A model generated the notes under the pieces. It was not told where the DNA came from, ran no database searches, and saw nothing but the letters and a program-made list of their open reading frames with translations. A stretch of DNA of 5,596 nucleotides from Desulfobulbaceae bacterium (GTDB lineage Bacteria; Desulfobacterota; Desulfobulbia; Desulfobulbales; DAOVSZ01). The number at the start of each line of letters is the position of its first letter. Positions within the stretch are counted from its first letter, which is position 1. A program made the translations under genes and the position numbers. Positions 1 through 5,596 of the stretch are shown here, in pieces. The stretch lies in the NCBI GenBank assembly GCA_030627725.1, contig DAOVSZ010000203.1, forward strand, positions 1-5,596, read 5' to 3'.

Positions 1-87
1 AGCAGGCTGACGAGCTATAGTTGGCTATGCGAGAAGGCCTGATCGTGTGCAGATGGAGTGCTGCTGAATAGTTACTTTCATTTTTGT

Positions 88-94
88 GAGGTGA
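88..94 (+). promoter_or_regulatory. Shine-Dalgarno site that decides the polA start
   Basis: GAGGTGA is a 7-base match to the 16S rRNA anti-Shine-Dalgarno sequence. It ends 11 bases before the ATG at 106, with a GA-rich spacer. An in-frame GTG at 58 would add 16 residues (MLLNSYFHFCEVRESS), but these do not resemble the family N-terminus. The ATG places the 5'-nuclease strand (FYIIDGNAY) a few residues from the start, as in other Pol I proteins. The spacing is on the long side, so the site is probable rather than certain. Confidence 0.6.
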
Positions 95-105
95 GAGAGA
101 GTTCA

Positions 106-2781
106 ATGACGCCGCAAGAAATATTCTATATTATTGACGGAAACGCATATATCTACCGCGCCTATCATGCCCTTTCTCCCCTGTCGACAAAGACCGGGCT
201 CCCTACGCACGCAGTTTTCGGTTTCACCAAGATCCTCCTGCGGGTCATCCGGGAAAAACAGCCCGGCCTCCTGGCTGTGACATTTGACCCCAAGGGGCCG
301 AATTTCCGCCATGAACTCTATCCGGAATACAAGGCGAACAGGCCTCCGATGCCGGAAGACCTTGTTGTGCAGCTCCCCTATGTCAGGGAGATTGTTCGTG
401 CCCACAATATTTGCTGCCTTGAAAAAGAGGGCGTGGAGGCGGATGATATCATTGCCACTGCCGGCCGTTTTTATGAGAGCCGCGGCAAGGTCGTCATCAT
501 TTCAGGCGATAAGGACCTTCTGCAGCTCGTATCAGACCGGATCGAGGTCTGGGACCCGATGAACGACAAGGTCTGGGACCTGGCGGCAGTTGAAAAAAAA
601 TACAATGTGCCGGCAGAGAAGCTGCTCGATTTTTTTGCGCTTGTCGGCGACAAGTCGGATAATGTCCCGGGGGTGCCTGGAGTCGGCGCCAAGACCTCTG
701 AAAAGCTGATCAATGAGTTCGGTTCGCTGGAAGGGCTTTATGCTGATCTGGAGAAGGTCGGCGCCGTGAAATTACGAGAAAAACTTGCAGCAAACAGGGA
801 CCAGGCCTTTCTCTCCAGAGACCTTATCGCCTTGAAGCAGGACGTGGACATTCCCCGTCGGATTGAGGCATACCGTTTTTCAGGCCCGGATATCGACCGG
901 CTTCGAACGCTCTACAAAGAATTGGAATTCACCCGTCTTGCCAAGAGCGAGCTGCCTGCGCAGACCCTGGATGCTTCCGGCTTTACCCTGGTGCAGTCAG
1001 AGGCCGAGCTTGACGATCTCTGCAAGCAGCTTTTTGAGGCGGACTGTATCGTTCTTGACACGGAAACGACCTCTCTTGATACCCTGACGGCAAAACTCGT
1101 CGGGATATCGCTCTGCTCCGGCCCGGACAAGGCCTTTTATGTGCCTGTTGGTCATAGAAACGAAGATGGCACTTTGGCTTCCGGCCAGATGGACAGTGCT
1201 GTTGTGCTTGCAAAGCTGCGTCCGCTGCTTGAAAACTCGCATATCCCGAAACTGGGGCACAACCTGAAGTTTGATTACGCGGTGCTTACAAATTATGAGA
1301 TAGATCTTCAGGGCCCGCTCTGGGACACTATGATTGCATCATATCTCCTGGAACCGTCACGAAGGACCCACAAGCTTGACGACCTTTCAGAAGAGGTGCT
1401 CGAACGGCGGCTCACCACTTTTTCCGAGGTGACCGGCGGGGACAAGCGGGAGGATTGTTTTGCCTCTGTTCCTCTTGCCGCTGCCAAAGATTATTCCTGT
1501 GAGGATGTGCGTGCCGCTTTTTTGCTTTGGGAGGTCCTTCAACCCCAGCTTGAGGAAAAGGACCTCTGGGCGCTCTTTTCAGATGTTGAAATGAAGCTGG
1601 TCCCGATTCTTTCCGAGATGGAGCGAAACGGCATTATTGTTGACAGAGAGCTCCTGTCCGCTCTGTCAGTGGAGTTCGCGGGAAAGATTGATGAACTTGA
1701 GCAGGAGATCTACGGGCTTGCCGGCAAAGCGTTTAATATCAATTCTCCCCGTCAGCTCGCCGAGGTCCTCTTTGATGAGTTGAAACTCCCTCGGGGCAGG
1801 AAGACCAAGACAGGGTACTCCACCGATGTCAAGGTGCTCGAAAAACTGGCCAGGAAACATGAGATGCCGGCCAAGGTCATTCTGCTGCGGACCCTTGCAA
1901 AGTTGAAATCCACCTATGTGGATAAGCTTTCCACCCTGACCCATCCAGTGACCGGCCGCGTTCACACCTCCTTTAATCAGACCGTTACCGCCACCGGGCG
2001 GTTGAGCAGCAGTAAGCCGAACCTGCAGAATATTCCGATCCGGACAGAAGAAGGCCAAAGGATCCGGGAGGCGTTTGTGCCTGCCCCCGGGCATATCTTT
2101 CTGGCAGCGGATTATTCCCAGATTGATCTCCGTGTTCTGGCCCATTACTCGCAGGATGAGGCGTTGCTTGCGGCATTCAGGTCGGGTGAGGACATCCATA
2201 ACAGGACCGCGGCCGAGATCTTCCTGGTAAACCCGCACTTCATTACCAAGGCCATGCGGCGGGTGGCCAAGAGCATTAACTTCGGGATTGTCTACGGCAT
2301 GAGCGCATTCGGGCTTGCCACCCAGCTCGATCTCTCCCGGAAAGAGGCATCGACCTTTATCAAGCGTTATTTTGACCACTATGCCGGGGTCAAGAAGTTT
2401 ATGGAGGAGATTGTGGTCAAGGCAAAAAAAGACGGTTTTGTGACTACCCTGCTGCACCGGAGAAGGCCTCTGCCGGATATAGAAAGCCCTAATAAGACAA
2501 AGCGGGAGTTTGCCGAGCGGACCGCCATCAATACCCCGATTCAGGGAACAGCGGCAGACATCATCAAACTTGCGACACTCGCCGCAGTCAAAGGGCTGAA
2601 GGAAAACAACCTCACTGCCCGGCTCCTCCTCCAGATCCACGACGAGCTTGTTTTTGAGGTGCCGGAATCAGAAGTCACACAGACATCAGGCCTGATAAAA
2701 GAGGCTATGGAGGATGTCCTGGAACTGGATGTCCCGCTGGTGGTGAATATAACCACCGGTAAGAACCTGGCCGCAACTTAA
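106..2781 (+). CDS. polA: DNA polymerase I, full length with 5' nuclease, proofreading and polymerase domains
   Basis: DNA polymerase I fills gaps, removes RNA primers from Okazaki fragments and acts in excision repair in the cytoplasm. The 891 residues from the ATG compare with 928 in E. coli. Residues 1 to about 290 are the 5'-3' nuclease with metal-binding acidic residues D11, D61, E111, D113, D114, D135, D137, D182 and D185, plus a helix-hairpin-helix (VPGVPGVGAKT). Residues about 305-485 are the 3'-5' exonuclease: Exo I D318/E320, Exo II N386/D390 and Exo III Y463/D467 are all present, so proofreading should be active, unlike Taq-type enzymes. Residues about 500-891 are the polymerase: motif A DYSQIDLRVLAH (D669), O-helix R718, K722, F726 and Y730, and motif C QIHDELVFEVP (H845, D846, E847). 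From motif A onward the numbering is a constant 36 below E. coli, so no indels separate these motifs. F726 predicts discrimination against dideoxynucleotides. One oddity is D674 where E. coli has Glu710. The start is chosen from GAGGTGA at 88-94. No convincing terminator follows the stop. Identity is certain. Confidence 0.98.
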   Translation: MTPQEIFYIIDGNAYIYRAYHALSPLSTKTGLPTHAVFGFTKILLRVIREKQPGLLAVTFDPKGPNFRHELYPEYKANRPPMPEDLVVQLPYVREIVRAHNICCLEKEGVEADDIIATAGRFYESRGKVVIISGDKDLLQLVSDRIEVWDPMNDKVWDLAAVEKKYNVPAEKLLDFFALVGDKSDNVPGVPGVGAKTSEKLINEFGSLEGLYADLEKVGAVKLREKLAANRDQAFLSRDLIALKQDVDIPRRIEAYRFSGPDIDRLRTLYKELEFTRLAKSELPAQTLDASGFTLVQSEAELDDLCKQLFEADCIVLDTETTSLDTLTAKLVGISLCSGPDKAFYVPVGHRNEDGTLASGQMDSAVVLAKLRPLLENSHIPKLGHNLKFDYAVLTNYEIDLQGPLWDTMIASYLLEPSRRTHKLDDLSEEVLERRLTTFSEVTGGDKREDCFASVPLAAAKDYSCEDVRAAFLLWEVLQPQLEEKDLWALFSDVEMKLVPILSEMERNGIIVDRELLSALSVEFAGKIDELEQEIYGLAGKAFNINSPRQLAEVLFDELKLPRGRKTKTGYSTDVKVLEKLARKHEMPAKVILLRTLAKLKSTYVDKLSTLTHPVTGRVHTSFNQTVTATGRLSSSKPNLQNIPIRTEEGQRIREAFVPAPGHIFLAADYSQIDLRVLAHYSQDEALLAAFRSGEDIHNRTAAEIFLVNPHFITKAMRRVAKSINFGIVYGMSAFGLATQLDLSRKEASTFIKRYFDHYAGVKKFMEEIVVKAKKDGFVTTLLHRRRPLPDIESPNKTKREFAERTAINTPIQGTAADIIKLATLAAVKGLKENNLTARLLLQIHDELVFEVPESEVTQTSGLIKEAMEDVLELDVPLVVNITTGKNLAAT

Positions 2782-2793
2782 GGGTGACAGTTT

Positions 2794-2821
2794 GAACCCT
2801 GAACCCTGGACCCTGAGCCTC
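2794..2821. repeat. Degenerate 7-base tandem repeat
   Basis: Four consecutive heptamers read GAACCCT, GAACCCT, GGACCCT and GAGCCTC, starting 12 bases after the polA stop codon. The first two are identical and the third differs by one base. The upstream AGGGT (2781-2785) can pair with the first ACCCT (2796-2800) in a weak 5-bp hairpin, but there is no T-tract, so I do not call it a terminator. The function is unknown; it may be a short slippage-generated array. Confidence 0.6.
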
Positions 2822-2827
2822 TCCCTC

Positions 2828-2835
2828 TATAATTC
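2828..2835. repeat. Left copy of 8-bp target-site duplication
   Basis: TATAATTC lies directly outside the left end (GTAA) of the 158-bp element and is repeated exactly at 2994-3001 directly outside its right end. An 8-bp duplication is the length produced by IS66-family transposition, among other families. The base before each copy is also C, but the right-hand C belongs to the element if its ends are 5'-GTAA. Confidence 0.7.
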
Positions 2836-2993
2836 GTAACTGATCACGGGGTAAGACTGCCAGAAAAACGCGCCGCCCCGAGCACTGTAAGCCATTGCAG
2901 GGGCCTCATATCCGCGAAAGAGGCCTGTGAACTATAGCCCCTCTATGTGAATAGGCCGATGACAAAGGAGATGAGGGCCCTGTGATGGCTTAC
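2836..2993. mobile_element. Probable 158-bp MITE, IS66-like ends
   Basis: The left end reads GTAACTGATCACGGGG (2836-2851). The right end, read inward on the other strand (2993 back to 2978), is GTAAGCCATCACAGGG. These match at 12 of 16 positions, including the outermost GTAA and a shared ATCAC core. Exact 8-bp direct repeats (TATAATTC) flank both tips. Terminal 5'-GTAA together with an 8-bp duplication is characteristic of the IS66 insertion sequence family. The element is far too short to encode a transposase and contains no ORF, so it would be a non-autonomous derivative mobilised in trans. A third end-like sequence lies inside it at 2887. The insertion and its boundaries are well supported by the sequence; the IS66 assignment is inference from end structure. 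The main alternative is a structured RNA or regulatory leader with a chance direct repeat. Confidence 0.65.
2887..2993. repeat. 23-bp inverted repeat inside the element, long hairpin
   Basis: The arm at 2887-2909 and the reverse complement of the arm at 2971-2993 agree at 20 of 23 positions. They share the outer nine bases GTAAGCCAT and the inner CCTCAT. In a + strand transcript two of the three differences become G-U wobbles, leaving a single G-G mismatch, so a 23-bp stem would close a 61-base loop. The loop can form smaller helices, such as ATAG with CTAT around 2934-2948. The right arm is also the right end of the mobile element, so the left arm is an internal duplicate of a terminal repeat. 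Confidence 0.8.
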
Positions 2994-3001
2994 TATAATT
3001 C
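2994..3001. repeat. Right copy of 8-bp target-site duplication
   Basis: This is an exact second copy of TATAATTC (2828-2835), abutting the right tip of the element. It contains a perfect TATAAT hexamer, but no -35-like sequence lies 16-18 bases upstream, so I treat it as a duplicated target rather than a promoter. Confidence 0.7.
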
Positions 3002-3003
3002 TA

Positions 3004-3032
3004 TTGACGATTTTTAAGAAACTCCGTAGGAT
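3004..3032 (+). promoter_or_regulatory. Predicted sigma70-type promoter for ppiD
   Basis: TTGACG (3004-3009, five of six consensus bases) is followed after exactly 17 bases by TAGGAT (3027-3032, four of six). Transcription would begin near 3039-3040, giving a leader of about 47 bases before the ppiD ATG. The -35 box begins two bases after the right target-site duplication, so ppiD can be transcribed independently of polA and the element lies just upstream, where UP-element or activator contacts occur. It is predicted from sequence only. Confidence 0.55.
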
Positions 3033-3086
3033 TACCTCTTTCCACAACAATACCTTTTTATTCATATACACAGGAGAAAAAGCGCC

Positions 3087-4976
3087 ATGTTGGACCTTAT
3101 GCGCAGGAAGGCCCAGTCACCCTATCTGCAGGCCACTGTTTTAGTCATCATTTTAGTCTTTGTTTTCTGGGGAGTCGGGATGGATCGGAGCAACCGGAGA
3201 AACGCCGTTGCCACCGTGAATGATGAAGCGATTGATTTTATGACCTATCAGCGCTCCTATGAGCGGCTTATCTCTCAGTACAGGGAACAGTTCGGAGGCT
3301 CGATTCCAGATAATCTTTTAGATGCCCTTGGCCTCAAGGAGCAGGTCCTGAACCAGTTGATTCAGAGGATCCTGGTCCGCCAGGGCGCCGGTGAAATCGG
3401 GATTCTGATCAGTGATCAGGAGGTCAGAGAAACGATTGAGAAGATCGATTCTTTTCAGTCCAACGGTGTTTTTGATGTGAAGGCCTATAAGGACATCCTC
3501 ACCGCCTCAAAGACAACGGTCCCCGATTTTGAGGCCGGCATCAGGACCGATCTTCTGTCCAGCAAGGTCCTGGACTCTCTCAGCCGGTTCGGAAGGGTTT
3601 CACAGACTGAACTGGAAGACCGGTTCAACTACGATAACGAAGAGATCAGGCTCGCGTACGCAACCTTTGAGGCGGATACTTTCAAAGACAAGGTTGAGGC
3701 AGACCAGGAAGAGGTCACGACCTTTTTTGAAGACCGGAAGGAAAATTATAAAACCGATCCGAAGATCAAGCTGAAGTATCTTCTCTTTTTAAGCAGTGAC
3801 GGGGCGCCTGAGATCGAGATAACCGACGACGATATTCAGGCGTATTATCAGAGGAATCTTAATCGGTATATGGCGCCGGAAACCAGAAACGCCCGCCATA
3901 TCCTTCTCAGGTCTTCTGAAGGGGAAACCGCTGAGCAGGTAACGGCGAAAAAAGAGAAGATACATGGAATTCTTGCCAGAATTCGTCAGGGTGAGGATTT
4001 CGCGGCCCTGGCAAAGGAGTTTTCCGAGGACGGCTCAGCCGCGCGCGGCGGGGATCTCGGTTTTTTCGGGAGAGGCCAGATGATAGGACCCTTTGAAGAG
4101 GCGGTTTTCTCTATGAATGAGGGTGGGGTGAGCGAGGTGGTAGAGACCCGGTTCGGTTTCCATCTCATAAAGCTTGAAAAGATCCGGCCGGCAGCAATCC
4201 AGAGCGTGGATGAGGTGAAAACGGAGATTGCCGCCGCGCTGAAGAAAGAAAAAGAAAAGGGTATCGTTTTTTCGCAGGCGAACGAGTCCTATGAAAAAAT
4301 AATCCTTTCCGGAAGTATGTCCAAATATGCCGAGGGCGATGAGGGTGTCGTACGCGAAACCGGTTTCTTTTCCAGAAAGGCGCCGCCTGAGGAATTGAGA
4401 AAACATCAAGCCATAGTTACTGCCGCTTTTTCCTTGAAAAAAGGCGAGCTGAGTTCCCTGATTGAAACTGTTGACGGGTATGGCGTTCTCTACGTAGAAG
4501 ACATGAAGGCCCCGGAAATTCCTGCCTTTGAAGAGGTGGCGGAAAAAGTGGAAAAAGATTATATCGCGGCCCAAGCGAGGAAAAGCGCCAAAGAGGCGGC
4601 GGAAAAGCTGGTTGCCGAGTTAAAGAAAGGGGTGGATTTCTCTGCGGCAGCAGCAGAATATTCTGTTGCCGTGGAGGAATCAGAGACGTTTTCACGGATC
4701 AGCCAGTTCAGCAAAGGACTTCCGGCGCCGGTGCTGGAAAAAAGCCTGGAGCTTTCAGCTGACACACCCTGCGCTGATGCGGCTGTGACTCAGGGAGATA
4801 CAAGCTATGTCTTCTGTCTGAAGGGGAAGGCCGAGAGAGTCGCGGGTCTGTTTGAAAAAGAGCGTGATGCCTATCGAAAACGCCTTATTGACGAGTCGAA
4901 TGCCCTCCTTCTCTCTGCCTGGGTCCAGGAACTGACGAAGAAGGCGAAGATCACCAAAAATGAGGAGTTGCTGTAA
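3087..4976 (+). CDS. ppiD: PpiD-type membrane-anchored periplasmic peptidyl-prolyl isomerase/chaperone
   Basis: PpiD-type proteins are anchored in the inner membrane with a periplasmic body and assist folding of proteins leaving the Sec translocon. The product is 629 residues (E. coli PpiD is 623). A short basic cytoplasmic tail (MRRK) precedes one membrane segment at residues about 14-32. Residues about 35-260 resemble the SurA/PpiD N-terminal chaperone region. Residues about 265-363 are a canonical parvulin (PPIC) domain: RHILL with H271, GGDLGFFGRGQM (about 321-332), FEEAVFSM and RFGFHLIKLE with H359. A second, degenerate rotamase-like stretch lies at about 414-474. Lysine/glutamate-rich probable helices follow. 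The only two cysteines, C562 and C577, lie near the C-terminus. AGGAG (3072-3076) sits 10 bases before the ATG, and the membrane anchor begins close behind this start. Both parvulin histidines are present, whereas as I recall E. coli PpiD has lost them. A SurA-like name is possible, but the retained anchor and length favour PpiD. Confidence 0.9.
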   Translation: MLDLMRRKAQSPYLQATVLVIILVFVFWGVGMDRSNRRNAVATVNDEAIDFMTYQRSYERLISQYREQFGGSIPDNLLDALGLKEQVLNQLIQRILVRQGAGEIGILISDQEVRETIEKIDSFQSNGVFDVKAYKDILTASKTTVPDFEAGIRTDLLSSKVLDSLSRFGRVSQTELEDRFNYDNEEIRLAYATFEADTFKDKVEADQEEVTTFFEDRKENYKTDPKIKLKYLLFLSSDGAPEIEITDDDIQAYYQRNLNRYMAPETRNARHILLRSSEGETAEQVTAKKEKIHGILARIRQGEDFAALAKEFSEDGSAARGGDLGFFGRGQMIGPFEEAVFSMNEGGVSEVVETRFGFHLIKLEKIRPAAIQSVDEVKTEIAAALKKEKEKGIVFSQANESYEKIILSGSMSKYAEGDEGVVRETGFFSRKAPPEELRKHQAIVTAAFSLKKGELSSLIETVDGYGVLYVEDMKAPEIPAFEEVAEKVEKDYIAAQARKSAKEAAEKLVAELKKGVDFSAAAAEYSVAVEESETFSRISQFSKGLPAPVLEKSLELSADTPCADAAVTQGDTSYVFCLKGKAERVAGLFEKERDAYRKRLIDESNALLLSAWVQELTKKAKITKNEELL

Positions 4977-5003
4977 GCCGGCTCCTCCGGTCTTTTCATT
5001 TTT
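4975..5003 (+). terminator. Weak rho-independent terminator of ppiD
   Basis: AAGCCGG (4975-4981) can pair with CCGG-T-CTT (4987-4994) around a CTCCT loop, giving seven base pairs with one bulged T. A T-rich tail, TTCATTTTT, runs to 5003. The stem begins in the ppiD stop codon and the tail overlaps the stop codon of the convergent ddl gene. On the minus strand no T-tract follows the stem, so it would serve only ppiD. The stem is short, hence the modest confidence. Confidence 0.4.
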
Positions 5004-5596
5004 CCATGGCAAGGGTAAGCAGTCTGGCCAGCAGCTCGGGAAAGGGAAGGCCGTATTCCTGTGCTGCCTGGGGCAGGAGGCTGGTCGGGGTCATGCCTGG
5101 GATGGTATTGGTTTCAAGGACGTAGATATCCTCTCCGGAGACAATCATGTCGGTTCTGCTGTATCCTCTGAGTCTGAGAGCCCGATGGGCAATAAGCCCC
5201 ATCTCCTGAGCGCGTGAGGTGATGTCGCGGCCCACTTCCGCCGGGCAGATCTCGGTTGTGGCGCCGGGCTTGTATTTTGCCTCGTAGTCAAAAAAACCGT
5301 ACGACTCTCCCGGGATGATCTCCACCAATGGCAGCGCGGTCAATTCGTCATTCCCGATCACCCCGACGGTTATTTCCCGGCCGGAAATGAACTGTTCGAC
5401 CATCACATCTTTTCCGTATTCAAATGCCTTTTTCAGCCCTTCCGCAAGTTCATCCGTGGTCTTTGGGATACTCATCCCCAGGCTTGAACCCTGGCCGATC
5501 GGTTTGATGACGAGCGGCAGGTTCAATCGGCCCGGAATTTCTGGCGCATTCGTTTCGCCCGCAGCGCACATCAGCCAGTCCGGCGTCTTGAGTCCT
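4996..5596 (-). CDS. ddl: D-alanine--D-alanine ligase, C-terminal two-thirds (runs off window)
   Basis: Ddl is a cytoplasmic ATP-grasp enzyme that joins two D-alanines for the peptidoglycan stem peptide. The frame is open to the window edge, so the gene starts beyond 5596; an internal Met codon at 5569-5571 is not the start, because GLKTPDWL upstream of it fits the family. About 199 residues are visible and roughly 100-120 N-terminal residues should be missing. Visible motifs in order are: VIKP with the ATP-binding Lys (5503-5505), the glycine-rich loop GQGSSLGMS, VEQFISGREITVGV, the omega-loop FFDYEAKY with Lys (5275-5277) and Tyr (5272-5274), RTDM, and the metal-binding LETNTIPGMTPTSLLP with Glu (5113-5115) and Asn (5107-5109). 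The omega-loop Tyr corresponds to E. coli DdlB Tyr216, associated with D-Ala-D-Ala rather than D-Ala-D-lactate synthesis, so vancomycin-resistance-type chemistry is not indicated. The gene converges on ppiD with 19 bases between stops. No mur or fts gene is visible. Confidence 0.95.
   Translation of the reverse strand, partial: GLKTPDWLMCAAGETNAPEIPGRLNLPLVIKPIGQGSSLGMSIPKTTDELAEGLKKAFEYGKDVMVEQFISGREITVGVIGNDELTALPLVEIIPGESYGFFDYEAKYKPGATTEICPAEVGRDITSRAQEMGLIAHRALRLRGYSRTDMIVSGEDIYVLETNTIPGMTPTSLLPQAAQEYGLPFPELLARLLTLAMEK

Larger units (their letters stand above)
2782..3086. other. polA-ppiD intergenic region
   Basis: This 305-base gap has no credible coding sequence. From left to right it holds four degenerate 7-base repeats just after the polA stop, an 8-bp direct repeat, a 158-bp element with terminal inverted repeats, the second copy of the 8-bp repeat, a promoter (3004-3032) and the ppiD leader with its AGGAG ribosome site (3072-3076). 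Removing the element and one direct-repeat copy would leave a gap of about 139 bases. I found no clear rho-independent terminator for polA; the GC-rich stems inside the element have no T-tract directly behind them. Confidence 0.85.

Noticed and set aside
16..21. TATAGT as a -10 box for polA
   Set aside because: Its -35 region would lie outside the window, so it cannot be assessed, and it sits about 85 bases before the start codon.
58..105. GTG at 58 as an alternative polA start
   Set aside because: The extra 16 residues do not look like a Pol I N-terminus, and GAGGTGA at 88-94 lies inside the extension and points to the ATG at 106.
593..600. Run of eight A in polA, in register as a slippery heptamer (A AAA AAA)
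   Set aside because: The gene is intact across it and I see no stimulatory hairpin or upstream Shine-Dalgarno-like element; a programmed frameshift in polA has no supporting context.
1666..2640. Open 324-codon frame on the minus strand inside polA
   Set aside because: It lies entirely antisense to conserved polymerase domains, has no recognisable family motif, and its composition reflects the codon bias of polA read in reverse.
2847..2880. CGGGG / CCCCG stem as a polA terminator
   Set aside because: The stem is only 5 bp with a 24-base loop and has no T-tract after it; the left arm is better explained as part of the element's terminal repeat.
2836..2993. Known structured RNA (6S, SRP RNA, tmRNA, cyclic di-GMP or other riboswitch)
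   Set aside because: None of the conserved motifs of these classes that I know appears, and the flanking 8-bp duplication with GTAA ends is better explained by transposition.
4960..5217. 85-codon plus-strand frame over the ppiD-ddl junction
   Set aside because: It overlaps the clearly conserved C-terminus of ddl on the other strand and shows no family features.
5569..5571. Internal Met codon as the ddl start
   Set aside because: The frame stays open to the window edge with family-like residues (GLKTPDWL), and starting here would remove the whole N-terminal domain.

Overview
The window carries three housekeeping genes and one compact non-coding block. Gene content and protein style suggest a Gram-negative bacterium, most likely a deltaproteobacterium in the broad sense (Desulfobacterota or Desulfuromonadales-like). 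This rests on a full three-domain DNA polymerase I, an inner-membrane-anchored PpiD-type periplasmic chaperone (which requires a periplasm), moderate GC content and the general character of the proteins. The lineage is an impression from the sequence, not a database result.

Layout. Bases 1-105 hold no recognisable gene; short frames end at 18-20 and 40-42 and could be the tail of an upstream gene. polA (+, 106-2781) encodes an 891-residue DNA polymerase I whose 5' nuclease, 3'-5' proofreading and polymerase motifs are all intact. A 305-base gap (2782-3086) follows. It holds a run of degenerate 7-base repeats, a probable 158-bp non-autonomous transposable element (MITE) with IS66-like ends (5'-GTAA) flanked by an exact 8-bp target duplication (TATAATTC), and then a good sigma70-type promoter. 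ppiD (+, 3087-4976) encodes a 629-residue membrane-anchored SurA/PpiD-type peptidyl-prolyl isomerase or chaperone. A D-alanine--D-alanine ligase gene (ddl, -, 4996 to beyond 5596) converges on it, is separated by only 19 bases, and is cut by the window edge.

The genes do not form one pathway: they cover DNA repair and Okazaki-fragment processing, envelope protein folding, and peptidoglycan precursor synthesis. ppiD appears to have its own promoter downstream of the inserted element, and ddl belongs to a transcript entering from the right. I see no novel multi-gene system. The least ordinary items are the small mobile element with a duplicated internal end, the PpiD that keeps both parvulin active-site histidines and has a lone cysteine pair, and the Asp at the polymerase steric-gate position.
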